From assembly GCF_008704495.1 (NCBI RefSeq), contig NZ_CP023699.1, positions 1 to 64,000 of the forward strand: a stretch of DNA of 64,000 nucleotides. The letters run 5' to 3'. Below the pieces are notes generated by a model. The model was not told where the DNA came from, ran no database searches, and worked only from the letters and a program-made list of their open reading frames with translations. Every line of letters starts with the position of its first letter. Position 1 is the first letter of the stretch. Below are positions 33,507 to 47,118 of the stretch, piece after piece. This DNA comes from Streptomyces kanamyceticus. GTDB taxonomy: Bacteria; Actinomycetota; Actinomycetes; Streptomycetales; Streptomycetaceae. Made by a program: the position numbers and the translations under genes.

Positions 33507-34148
33507 TCAGTCCGTGAAGCGCTCCAGGATGCGGTCCATGCCGCTGTTCCAGTTCTCCTTCAGTGCCACGACGGCCGCGTCCAGATCGCCCCGCCGCAGG
33601 CACAGCGCGATGCGCTCGTGTTCCGCCGCCGAACGCTCCAGGACGTCCTGGTCGCCGAGGGCCACCCGTTCGTAGCGGTGCATCGTGACCTTCAGGGACG
33701 TGATCAGCTTCATCAGGCGATCGTTGGCGCAGCCCGAGAGGAGCAGGTCGTGCCAGGCGTCGTCGTAGCGCTCTATCACCTCGTGCGGGGCCTGCGGGAC
33801 GGCGAAGGCATGGGCCTCCTCCAAAAGGCGCGGGGCGATCTCCGCGAGGTGCTCGGGGCTGCTGGACTGCAGCGCGAGCGCCTCCAGCGTCGCGACGATC
33901 GCCGTCAGGTCGCGGAACTCCTGTGCGCTCAGGGGGGTGAACCGGAAGCCCCTGCCGCGCTCGCTGGTGATGACGCCCTCGCGCTCCAGCGTGATCAGCG
34001 CCTCGCGCAACGGGGTGCGGCTGACGCCGAGTTCGGTGGCGAGCTGCACCTCGTTGATGGTCTCGCTCGTCGCGATCGTGCCGCTGCCGAGGCGCCTGAG
34101 CAGCTCCTCCTTCACCTGCTCGCGCAACGGACGGTTCTCGATTGGCAT
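33507..34148 (-). CDS. GntR-family regulator, FCD subgroup
   Basis: A 213-residue regulator. A winged HTH (about residues 8-72, VSRTPLREALITLEREGVIT) is followed by an all-helical FCD ligand domain with metal-binding positions (FRDLTAIVATLEALALQ, DAWHDLLLSG, EHERIALCLRRGD). FCD-GntR proteins typically sense carboxylic acids and control catabolic genes. Start ATG 34148 has AGGGGAGGGG about ten bases upstream. It is the last gene of the gcvPA-gcvPB-NADK-SDR run and is its most probable regulator. Confidence 0.9.
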   Translation of the reverse strand: MPIENRPLREQVKEELLRRLGSGTIATSETINEVQLATELGVSRTPLREALITLEREGVITSERGRGFRFTPLSAQEFRDLTAIVATLEALALQSSSPEHLAEIAPRLLEEAHAFAVPQAPHEVIERYDDAWHDLLLSGCANDRLMKLITSLKVTMHRYERVALGDQDVLERSAAEHERIALCLRRGDLDAAVVALKENWNSGMDRILERFTD

Positions 34149-34198
34149 GTGCGACGGCCCCTCCCCTTAGGTGTGCTCGATTATCCGTTACCGGCTGG

Positions 34199-34945
34199 TC
34201 ACGCGGTACCTGCGCCGTCGACGGGAATGATCGCTCCGCTGATGAACGCGGATGCGTCGGATGCCAGGAACGCCACGGTCTGCGCGATGTCGCGGGGCTG
34301 TCCGATCCGGCCGAGCGGGCGGTCGGCGGCTTCGGCGTAGAACCCGTCCGCGCTCTCGCCCAGCTGGCGGGCCTCGTCGGCGAGCATCCCGGTGGCGGTG
34401 TCACCGGGGCACACGCAGTTGACGCGGATGTTGTCGGGGCCGTGGTCGATGGCCATCGCGCGGGTCATGTTGACGACCGCGCCCTTCGACGCGCAGTACG
34501 ACACCGCGCGGGCGCCGCCCGACATCCCCCATCCTGAGCCGGTGTTGACGATCGAACCGCCGCCCTGGGCCGCCATGCCGGGGATGACGAGACGGCTGAG
34601 CAGCAGCACGGAGCGGACGTTCACCGCCATCACCAGGTCCCAGTCGTCCTCGGTGATGTCGCACACCGTGGAGCGGCGGATGACGCCCGCGTTGTTGAAC
34701 AGGACGTCGACGCCGCCGAACCGCTCCCGCGCGGCGGCGGCCACGGCCTCGCAGTCCGCCCGCCGCGAGACGTCACACCGTACGAAGGTGCCGCCGGTGT
34801 CCTTCGCGGTCTGCTCGCCCCCGTCGACGTCGATGTCGGCGATCACGACGCGGGCACCGAGTTCGGCGAGGACCTGCGCGGTGGCGCGGCCGATGCCGGC
34901 GGCCGCGCCGGTGACGATGGCGCGCTTGCCGTCGAGAGAGATCAT
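34199..34945 (-). CDS. Short-chain dehydrogenase/reductase
   Basis: A classical SDR of 248 residues. It has the NAD(P)-binding TGAAAGIGRATA, Asp-rich VVIADIDVDGG (suggesting NAD), the NNAG motif, catalytic Ser in NTGSGWG and YCASK (Tyr-x3-Lys). The C-terminal SGAIIPVDGAGTA is usual. Start ATG 34945 has AAGGAG seven bases upstream. It lies in a five-gene operon with split glycine dehydrogenase, an NAD-kinase-like protein and GntR; its hydroxy or keto substrate is unknown. Confidence 0.92.
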   Translation of the reverse strand: MISLDGKRAIVTGAAAGIGRATAQVLAELGARVVIADIDVDGGEQTAKDTGGTFVRCDVSRRADCEAVAAAARERFGGVDVLFNNAGVIRRSTVCDITEDDWDLVMAVNVRSVLLLSRLVIPGMAAQGGGSIVNTGSGWGMSGGARAVSYCASKGAVVNMTRAMAIDHGPDNIRVNCVCPGDTATGMLADEARQLGESADGFYAEAADRPLGRIGQPRDIAQTVAFLASDASAFISGAIIPVDGAGTA

Positions 34946-34968
34946 CGTGGACTCCTTGTTCCTGTCAC

Positions 34969-36618
34969 TCAATGGGTGGCGGGGTAGAGGGAGATGCGGC
35001 GGTGGCCGGTGAGTACGGGCAGGTATCCGCTCAGCTCGGCGTCCAGTTCCGGGTCTCCGGTGTCGAGGAGCAGCGGGCGGCCCCCGAGTGCGGCCAGCTT
35101 GTGTTCCGGGCACAGCACGAGCAGCCGGTCGCGGCCGCCCGCCGCGCGCAGTACGCGCGGCGAGATCTGCTGGTTGCCCCGGCCGAGCAGGAAGCCCTGG
35201 CCGCCGATCGGGGAGAGCCCGATCCAGCAGGGCCCCGCACCGATCCGGGCGAGCAGTTCCGCCTCGCCGGTGTCGCGCGCCACCACGTCGGCCCGCCCCG
35301 CGCGCAGGGCGAGCACGTCGACGCCCGCGAGTGACGCGTCGGCGCCTAGGGCGGTGGCCACGGCGCGGGTGGTGGTGCCGGGGCCGAGGACGAGCGGTCC
35401 CTCACCGACGCGCCCCGCGACCTCCGCCGCGATGCCGGTGGAGGCGTCGCCCGTGGTGGCCGTGCTGCCGGTCTTGCGCTGCTGCACGCGCGCGGGCACG
35501 TCCGGCACGGGCAGCCACCCGAACAACCGCGAGGCCACGCGCCCGTCCCGTAGCGCGCCCTCGTCACGGTCCATGACCTCCGCGTCCCGCAGCCGAACGC
35601 CCCCGCTACCGGCCAGCCACGCGCCCGCGACCTCGCCCGCCGCGGCGGGGCCCACGGCGAACACGGCGGAGTGCATCTTGACGCCGGTAGGAATCCCGAG
35701 CACGGGGCACCGGTCACCGCCCTCGCCGGGCACGGCTCGCAGCACGTCGCGCGCGGTGCCGTCGCCCCCGGCGAAGAGGAGGAGATCGACACCGGCGCCG
35801 ACGAGGGCGCGGACGGCGGAGGTGGTGTGGGCGGAGGCGGTGACGGTGCCAGCGCCGGTGGCAGTGGCGCTGGCGCTGGCGCTGGCGCTGGCGACGGACC
35901 CGACCGGGTCGGCGGAGGTCGCGTCGCCAGAGCTGGTGCCGACCCCGGCCCCGGCCTCGTCCCCGTCTACGGAGGCCACCACAGCCCCAGCCACGTCGAC
36001 GGACGTCGCGTCGCCAGAAGTGACGACGGACCCGGCGGTAACCGTGAAGGCGGTGCCGCCCCCAGGCGCGTCAGCGAATGCCGCGTCTGCCCTGATGGCA
36101 ACCACGGAGGTCGCGTCGGTCCCGGAAGCGACAGGCCCGGTCTCGGCGGCGGAGGTGGAGACACACTCGGTGGTAGCCGCGGAGGCGGCGTCGGCCCCGC
36201 TCGCGTCAGGGGAGGCGGCGACGACGGTCGAGGTGGTGTGGGACCCGCCGGTAGCGACCGCCTCGGTCCCATCCGTGGCGACGGCGTCCGCGACGGTGGG
36301 GGCGCGCCTCTCCCCTCGCGGCGTGCTCGCCACCACCACCGCGACCGCCCGCATCGGCACGACCACCGGCACCAGCCCCGCCGCCCGCACCGCGTCCGCC
36401 CCCATCGGCCCCGGCACGGTCAGCACCTCCAGGTCCCCCGCCTCAAGCCGCGCCCGCAACGCCCGCAGCGCCTGCGCCGCTCGGGCACCGGCCAGCGGGC
36501 GCGCACCCAACTCCATTGCGCGGCGCACCCGTTCGGGCCCGTCCGTGCCGCCGAGGCCGACCCGGCCGCCGAGGCCGGCGACCGGGTTGACCACGAGGCC
36601 CACGCGGGGGCGTCTCAT
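34969..36618 (-). CDS. ATP-NAD kinase-family protein with a large low-complexity insertion
   Basis: A 549-residue protein. The N-terminal VGLVVNPVAGLGG (6-18) and central LLLFAGGDGTARDVL (about 280-294, GGDGT nucleotide motif) identify the ATP-NAD kinase/AcoX-like fold. The C-terminal IGLSPIGGQGFLLGRGNQQI (about 465-485) is also family-like. Between them, residues about 88-262 are an Ala/Thr/Ser/Val/Asp low-complexity stretch absent from usual members of about 370 residues; part is a pure Ser-Ala run from a hexanucleotide repeat. Its start overlaps the gcvPB stop (ATGA). It probably phosphorylates NAD or a related compound; activity with the insertion is untested. Confidence 0.8.
   Translation of the reverse strand: MRRPRVGLVVNPVAGLGGRVGLGGTDGPERVRRAMELGARPLAGARAAQALRALRARLEAGDLEVLTVPGPMGADAVRAAGLVPVVVPMRAVAVVVASTPRGERRAPTVADAVATDGTEAVATGGSHTTSTVVAASPDASGADAASAATTECVSTSAAETGPVASGTDATSVVAIRADAAFADAPGGGTAFTVTAGSVVTSGDATSVDVAGAVVASVDGDEAGAGVGTSSGDATSADPVGSVASASASASATATGAGTVTASAHTTSAVRALVGAGVDLLLFAGGDGTARDVLRAVPGEGGDRCPVLGIPTGVKMHSAVFAVGPAAAGEVAGAWLAGSGGVRLRDAEVMDRDEGALRDGRVASRLFGWLPVPDVPARVQQRKTGSTATTGDASTGIAAEVAGRVGEGPLVLGPGTTTRAVATALGADASLAGVDVLALRAGRADVVARDTGEAELLARIGAGPCWIGLSPIGGQGFLLGRGNQQISPRVLRAAGGRDRLLVLCPEHKLAALGGRPLLLDTGDPELDAELSGYLPVLTGHRRISLYPATH
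35833..36357. repeat. Low-complexity coding insertion with microsatellite
   Basis: About 525 bp within the NAD-kinase-like gene encode an Ala/Thr/Ser-rich stretch. Near one end (about 35870-35892) a GGCGCT-type hexanucleotide is repeated about four times, encoding alternating Ser-Ala. The frame stays open throughout. Confidence 0.7.
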
Positions 36619-38204
36619 GCGGGTTCGCCCAGGATCTTGCGGCGGTAGGCGCGCCAGGACACCGCCCAGGTCTTCGGGTCGTCGAGGGCCTCGGGCCGCA
36701 CCCGGTGGACGCTGGAGCGGTGCGGTGCGGTGCGGACGGTCTCCGGGTCCTCGTACGCCTCCCTCGCCACCTCCGTGAGGATCGCGGCGTACTCGTCGAG
36801 GTCCGCCCGGGAGTAGGACTCGGTCGGCTCCAGGGTCATCGGCTCGGGGACCAGGTACGGGTGGTGGCTGGTCCAGTAGTGCGTGCCGAAGTCGGCCGTG
36901 CGCAGGCCGATGTCCTCGGAGTGGACGCCGGTGTCCTCGTGCAGCTTCTCCCAGCTGTAGCGGACCTGTTCGACGCGCGGCCGCCCCTCGGCGTAGGGCA
37001 CGGAGACGCCGGGGATCTGCCGGACCTTGTGGAGCAGGTAGTTGTTGTTGAGGACCGCCGTCTCGGCCGCCGCCCGCAGTCCGTCGGCGCCGAGCGTCAT
37101 GATCCACGCGTAGGCACGGACGAGGTTCGGCACGACGCCGTGGAAGGGGCGCATCTTGCCGACGGACTGAGGGCGGTCGTGGTCCAGGAAGTGCCGCGTC
37201 CCGTCGAACTCGACCGTGGGGTAAGGGAGATAGGGCGCCAGCTCCGAGGTGACCGCGCAGGCACCCGCCGCCGGGCCCCCGCACGCGTGCGGCGTCGAGA
37301 ACGTCTTGTGCAGGTTGAAGTGGCACAGGTCGAAGCCCGCGTCACGGGCGCGGGTGATGCCGAGGATGCCGTTGGCGTTGGCCTGGTCGTAGGAGCACAG
37401 GCCGCCCGCGTCGTGCACGATGCGCACGAACTCCTCGATGCGCGGGTTGTAGATGCCGGTGTCCTCGGGGTTGGTGATCAGCAGGGCGGCGGTGCGCGGG
37501 CCGACCGCGGCCTTGAGGGCCTCGATGTCGGGGTAGCCGTCCGCGTCCGGGTGCAGGGTGATCACCTTGAAGCCCGCGGTCTTCGCGCAGGCGGCGTTGG
37601 AGGGGTGCGAGAAGATCGTCGTGATGACCTCGTCGCGCTGCTCCGCCTCGCCGCGCGCCGCGAAGTAGGCGCGGATCATGGCGACGTTGGCGTAGATCGC
37701 GGCGGAGCCCGCCGCGGGCTGCAGCGAGACCCGGTCCATGCCGGAGATCTCCTTGAGGAGCTGCTCCAGGTCGTGGATGATCCGCAGCACGCCCTGGACG
37801 GTGTCGTCGTCCTGGAGCGGGTGGAGCGCGGCGATGCGCGGGTCGCGCACGAACTGGTCGTTGATCTTCGGGCTGTACTTCATGGTGCAGGTGCCCTGGC
37901 CGACGTCGATGTTCAGGTCGGCGCCCAGGTTCTCCTGGGAGAGCCTCATGTAGTGGCGCAGGACTTGTTGTTGGGAGAGTTCCGGCAGCGCGGGCGGTGT
38001 GGTGCGGCGCAGGGCGGCCGGGATCTCCGGGATGTCAAGGGACGGGTCGGGGGCCGGTACGAGGACGCCCCGCTCCCCCGGTCCGCCCAGCTCGAAGACG
38101 AGCTTCTCGTCCCAGGACGCCTGCTGGTACCGGCGCAGCCCCGGCTTCGGCGCGATGCGCGCGTCCTCCGGGGTCACCGACACGGGCATGTGGTGGTCGC
38201 TCAC
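36615..38204 (-). CDS. gcvPB: Glycine dehydrogenase (decarboxylating) subunit 2
   Basis: Beta subunit of the two-chain P-protein of the glycine cleavage system, 529 residues. It contains the PLP lysine in CHFNLHKTFSTPHACGG and the blocks NIDVGQGTCTMKYSPK, LQPAAGSAAIYANVAM and NPEDTGIY. Start GTG 38204 is chosen because it overlaps the gcvPA stop as GTGA and has GGAGGAG at a good distance; ATG 38189 is an alternative. It forms an enzyme with GcvPA that decarboxylates glycine and passes the aminomethyl group to H-protein. No gcvT or gcvH is in the window. Confidence 0.92.
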   Translation of the reverse strand: MSDHHMPVSVTPEDARIAPKPGLRRYQQASWDEKLVFELGGPGERGVLVPAPDPSLDIPEIPAALRRTTPPALPELSQQQVLRHYMRLSQENLGADLNIDVGQGTCTMKYSPKINDQFVRDPRIAALHPLQDDDTVQGVLRIIHDLEQLLKEISGMDRVSLQPAAGSAAIYANVAMIRAYFAARGEAEQRDEVITTIFSHPSNAACAKTAGFKVITLHPDADGYPDIEALKAAVGPRTAALLITNPEDTGIYNPRIEEFVRIVHDAGGLCSYDQANANGILGITRARDAGFDLCHFNLHKTFSTPHACGGPAAGACAVTSELAPYLPYPTVEFDGTRHFLDHDRPQSVGKMRPFHGVVPNLVRAYAWIMTLGADGLRAAAETAVLNNNYLLHKVRQIPGVSVPYAEGRPRVEQVRYSWEKLHEDTGVHSEDIGLRTADFGTHYWTSHHPYLVPEPMTLEPTESYSRADLDEYAAILTEVAREAYEDPETVRTAPHRSSVHRVRPEALDDPKTWAVSWRAYRRKILGEPA

Positions 38205-39586
38205 TTGACGATCTCCTCCAGGGTCGTGGCGAGCCGGTCGATGTCGGCCTTGGTGTGCACTTCGGTGACGCAGTAGACGGCCTCGCGATCCCCGGTCACC
38301 GCGCCGCCGAAGATGCCCCGCTCCTTGAGGCGGGCGCGGATCTCGGCGGCCGTGCGGGCGCCCGAGTAGCGGACGGTGAAGTCGGCGAAGTGCAGGGCTT
38401 CCCCGAACGGCACCTCCACACACGGGACTTCGGCGAGGCGTCGTCGCGCGTAGGCGGTGAGGGCGAGGATCGTCTCGCCGATCTCGCGCATGCCCTGCGG
38501 ACCCATCAGCGCCAGGTACACCCCGGCTCCGATGCCGTGCAGCGCGGCCGCGGTGCCGACCCACTCCTTGCCCTCCTCGCGCCGCGCGAAGGAGGTCCGC
38601 TCGTAGGCGACGTCCCCGAAGCCGTACTCGCCCTCGACCGTGGTGGGCACCAGACCGAACAGTCGCGAGGGGAACTCGGCGACGAGCCGCTCCTCGTCGC
38701 GGGTGGCGATGAACCCGGCGTTGCCGCCGCCGAAGTTCTGGTGGATGCCGAGCGGCTGGATGTCGCCGCACGCGATGTCCGCGCCGTACGAGGAGGGGGG
38801 CGCGAGCGCGCCGAGGGTGAGCGGATTGCAGCCGACCACGTACAACGCCCCTGCCGCATGGGCCAGTTCGGCGAGCTCGGGCAGGCTCTCGTCGACGATT
38901 CCGGCCGCCGAGGGGGACTCCGCGTACACGGCGGCCACGTCCCCCGCGGCGAGGGCCTCGCGCACCGCGTCGAGGTCGGCGCGGCCGCTCTCGCGGTCCA
39001 CGGGGACGACGCTGACGTCGTGATCGGGCCGTACGTAGTCCCGGATGCGCGAGAGCTTGTCCGCGTCGGTCGCCGTCGCCACCACGATCCCCCGGCGTCC
39101 GGTGATCCGGCCCGCCATGCGCAGCGCGGTGCCCGTGGCCTGGAAGCCGTCGTAGACGGGAACGTTCACGACCTCCACGTCGAGCAGTTCGGCCATCATC
39201 GACTGGTACTCCCACAGCGCCTGGAAGCGCCCGTGGTCCTCGTAGGGTTCGCCCGCGTACGCGGTGAGGAACTCGCCGCGGTTGACGATCTCGTCGACCA
39301 CCGCGGGCACGTGGTGCTGGTAGCAGCCGGAGCCGAGGAAGCTCAAGGCTTGCCGGGTGCTGGTGTTGCGGGCGAGCAACTGCTCCATGTGGCGGCCGAG
39401 TTCGGCCTCCGAGGCCAGCGGCGCGGGCAGGTCGAGGGGGCGGTGCAGCCGGATCGCGTCGGGGATGTCGGCGTAGAACTCCTCGACGCTCGCGGCGCCG
39501 ATCTCGTCGAGCATCGCCTGCCGGACGGCGGGCACCGTGTTCGGGATGTAGGGGTGGGCAGCGGGCTGAGCCTGGGACGACGTCAT
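38201..39586 (-). CDS. gcvPA: Glycine dehydrogenase (decarboxylating) subunit 1
   Basis: Alpha subunit of split P-protein, 461 residues. Family blocks include HPYIPNTVPAVRQAMLDEIG, SFLGSGCYQHHVPAVVDEIV, AGEPYEDHGRFQALWEYQSM and HQNFGGGNAGFIATRDEE. Start ATG 39586 has GAAAGG; an extended frame upstream is not family-like. It is first in the operon gcvPA-gcvPB-NADK-SDR-GntR. Many Streptomyces use a single-chain GcvP, so this split form may be a second, specialised system (inference). Confidence 0.92.
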   Translation of the reverse strand: MTSSQAQPAAHPYIPNTVPAVRQAMLDEIGAASVEEFYADIPDAIRLHRPLDLPAPLASEAELGRHMEQLLARNTSTRQALSFLGSGCYQHHVPAVVDEIVNRGEFLTAYAGEPYEDHGRFQALWEYQSMMAELLDVEVVNVPVYDGFQATGTALRMAGRITGRRGIVVATATDADKLSRIRDYVRPDHDVSVVPVDRESGRADLDAVREALAAGDVAAVYAESPSAAGIVDESLPELAELAHAAGALYVVGCNPLTLGALAPPSSYGADIACGDIQPLGIHQNFGGGNAGFIATRDEERLVAEFPSRLFGLVPTTVEGEYGFGDVAYERTSFARREEGKEWVGTAAALHGIGAGVYLALMGPQGMREIGETILALTAYARRRLAEVPCVEVPFGEALHFADFTVRYSGARTAAEIRARLKERGIFGGAVTGDREAVYCVTEVHTKADIDRLATTLEEIVK

Positions 39587-39685
39587 GCCGCACCTTTCGC
39601 GTGGCTGAGGGCACGAGGAAGCGGGACCCCGGGGCGGGCCAAGAGGTCGGAGGTCCATATGTGCAGGACCCTTGACGACCGGTCC

Positions 39686-39710
39686 TGTCATTCAGTGTTC
39701 TGAATACAGC
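39686..39710. promoter_or_regulatory. Imperfect dyad between the gcvPA and sugar ABC operons
   Basis: The arms CTGTcATTCAG and CTGAATACAG flank TGTT; the core TTCAG-TGTT-CTGAA is perfect. It sits in the 153-bp divergent promoter region and could serve the GntR of the gcvP operon or an unlinked sugar regulator. Confidence 0.5.
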
Positions 39711-39739
39711 ATTAGGCATTCACTCCTCGGGAGGCAAGA

Positions 39740-41104
39740 GTGTCAACACGACCATCCCGGCGGCGCGTTGTGACCGCCGGACTCGCCGTCTCGGCGTCCG
39801 CGCTGCTCGGCTCCTGCGCCATGGGAGGCGCGGGCGGTGCGGGCGGCGACCCGCACGAGCTGGGCGGCGACGACGAGGACGGCTCGGCGGGCCAACGGGC
39901 CGCGAAGCTCACCGGGAAGATCACCGTCTGGTCGTGGGACGTGGCGGCCACCGCGATGAAGCGGCTCCGCGGCCCGTTCGAGGAGCGCCACCCCGGCGTC
40001 ACCGTCGACGTCGTCGACATCGGCTACGACAACGCGTACGACAAGATCACCGTGGGTCTGCGCGGCGGCACGGGACTCCCCGACGTCCTCACCATGGAGG
40101 GCAGCTATCTGCCCCGCTACACCGCCAACTTCCCCACCGGGTTCTACGACGTGGCGCGGCGCGGCGGCCGGTTCCGCGACGACTTCGACCGGGCCGCCTG
40201 GCGCACGGTCACCGGTGGCGCGGGCCGCGAGAAGGTCTTCGGGCTGCCCTGGGACATCGGCCCCTGCGCGCTCTACTACCGCACCGACCACCTGCGCGCC
40301 GCGGGCGTCGACCCGAAGTCCCTGCGGACCTGGGACGACTACGTACGCGTCGGCGTCCGCGTCAAGGAGGCCACCGGGCACAAACTGCTCGTCCACGATC
40401 CGACCGGCTCGGGCATGTTCCCGATGCTGCTCCAGCAGCAGGGCCAGTCCTCGTTCGTCGACGGCCGCATCGCTCTGGAGACCCCGGCGGCGGTGCGGGC
40501 CCTGACGCTGATGAAGCGCCTGGCCGACCACGGCCTCCTCGCCTACGAGAAGAACTGGGACGGCCTGGTCACCGCCCACAAGGAGGGCAAGGTCACCACC
40601 AATCCGCTCGCCGCGTGGTGGTCGGGCACGCTCACGGGTGAGATGCCGGAGCTCAAGGGGAAGTTCGGGGTGCTTCCGCTGCCCGGGTTCACCGCCGACG
40701 GGGTGCGCACCTCCAACATCGGCGGCTCCACGCTGTGCGTCCCCGCGCAGAGCGAACACGCCGAAGCGGCCTGGGAGTTCATCCGCTTCGTCCTCACCGA
40801 CACCGGCAACCAGGTCGCCATGCTCAAACGCGAGGGCCTCTTCCCCGCCTATCTGCCCGCGCTCGACGACCCCTATCTGAGCGAGCGTCAGGAGTACTTC
40901 GGCGGGCAGCGCGTCAACGCCGTGTTCGCGCGCCTTGCCAGGAACATCCCGCCGGTCGAGTACACGAAGGACGACGCCAAGGAGAAGGACATCACGATCT
41001 CGGCCGTCAACAGCGTGCTCCTGCGCGGCAAGGACCCGCGCGCCGCCCTCGCCTCGGCCGCCCAGCGGCTCGCCGACGCGACCGGACGAAAGAGGGTGGC
41101 CTGA
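39740..41104 (+). CDS. ABC sugar transporter, solute-binding lipoprotein
   Basis: A 454-residue extracellular binding protein of family 1. The N-terminus carries a twin-arginine-like SRRRVVTAG and lipobox LLGSC, so it is a membrane-anchored, probably Tat-exported lipoprotein. The mature part begins with a Gly/Asp-rich linker and then ITVWSWDVAATAMKRL, typical of sugar binders. Start GTG 39740 has GGGAGG. It is first gene of a five-gene sugar operon with two permeases, GH42 and GH63. The ligand is probably a galactoside or other oligosaccharide (inferred from the hydrolases). Confidence 0.93.
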   Translation: MSTRPSRRRVVTAGLAVSASALLGSCAMGGAGGAGGDPHELGGDDEDGSAGQRAAKLTGKITVWSWDVAATAMKRLRGPFEERHPGVTVDVVDIGYDNAYDKITVGLRGGTGLPDVLTMEGSYLPRYTANFPTGFYDVARRGGRFRDDFDRAAWRTVTGGAGREKVFGLPWDIGPCALYYRTDHLRAAGVDPKSLRTWDDYVRVGVRVKEATGHKLLVHDPTGSGMFPMLLQQQGQSSFVDGRIALETPAAVRALTLMKRLADHGLLAYEKNWDGLVTAHKEGKVTTNPLAAWWSGTLTGEMPELKGKFGVLPLPGFTADGVRTSNIGGSTLCVPAQSEHAEAAWEFIRFVLTDTGNQVAMLKREGLFPAYLPALDDPYLSERQEYFGGQRVNAVFARLARNIPPVEYTKDDAKEKDITISAVNSVLLRGKDPRAALASAAQRLADATGRKRVA

Positions 41105-41107
41105 CCC

Positions 41108-42036
41108 ATGGTTGCCCTGGACTCCGGGAAGCACACCGTCGTGCCCGCCCGGTCACCCCGCGCCGCGCGCCGCCCCCGGCGCCGTCAGCGGCATGTGGGC
41201 TGGGTCTTCGCGGGCCCCGCCGCCGCCCTGTTCGCCCTCTTCTTCGCCTATCCGCTCGGCGCGAGCCTGCTGCAGTCCTTCACCGCGGAGGACGCGGGCT
41301 CGCTGCGCTGGGTGGGCCTGGACCAGTACCAACGGCTCCTGCACGACCCGGCGTTCGCCGACGCCTTGGTCAACACCGGGCTGATCCTCGTCGTACAGGT
41401 CCCGGTGATGGTCGGCCTCGCGCTGCTCCTCGCCGCACTCCTCAACCAGTCGTGGCTGCGCTTCCGCGGCACCTGGCGCGCCGTGCACTTCCTGCCCGCG
41501 GTGACCACCCTCGTCGCCTACGCCGTGGTCTTCCAGGTGCTCCTCAAGACGGACAACGGCCTGGTCAACCAGACGCTCGGCGCCTTCGGCATGGGCCCGA
41601 TCGACTGGCTCAACGACCCGACCTGGGCGCGCGTCTCCCTGATCCTGACGCTCACCTGGCGCTGGACCGGCTACAACGCCGTCATCCTGCTCGCCGGACT
41701 GCAGTCCATCGGCAAGGAGCAGTACGAGGCGGCCGCGCTCGACGGCGCGTCGACCTTCACCACCTACACCCGGGTGATCCTGCCCCAGCTGCGGCCGGTG
41801 GTGCTGTTCTGCGTCATCACCTCCACCATCGGCACGCTCCAACTCTTCGACGAGAACTACGTGCTGACCCGGGGCGGCCCCGACGACGCGACCCTCACGC
41901 CCGTCGTCTACCTCTACAAGGTCGGCTTCCAGCAGTTCGACTTCGGCTACGCCGCCGCCATCGCCTGGGTGGTGGTCGCGCTGATCGCCGCGATCTCCGC
42001 GGCCCAGTACTTCGCCTTCGGACGGGAGCGCCGCCG

Positions 42037-42040
<4 letters not shown>
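41108..42040 (+). CDS. ABC sugar transporter permease 1
   Basis: A 310-residue MalF-like permease with about six membrane helices. The EAA loop is EQYEAAALDGASTFTTYTRV, followed by ILPQL, which contacts the ATPase. No ATPase gene is present in the operon; in Streptomyces such importers share the MsiK ATPase. The start is three bases after the binding-protein stop, and the 3' end overlaps the next permease (ATGA). Confidence 0.93.
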
Positions 42041-47107
<5,067 letters not shown>

Positions 47108-47118
47108 GACGCTCAGCT

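Noticed and set aside
34994-36778. Plus-strand open frame of about 590 codons opposite the NAD-kinase-like gene
   Set aside because: Its composition mirrors the low-complexity insertion; the minus-strand frame holds the GGDGT and other family motifs.
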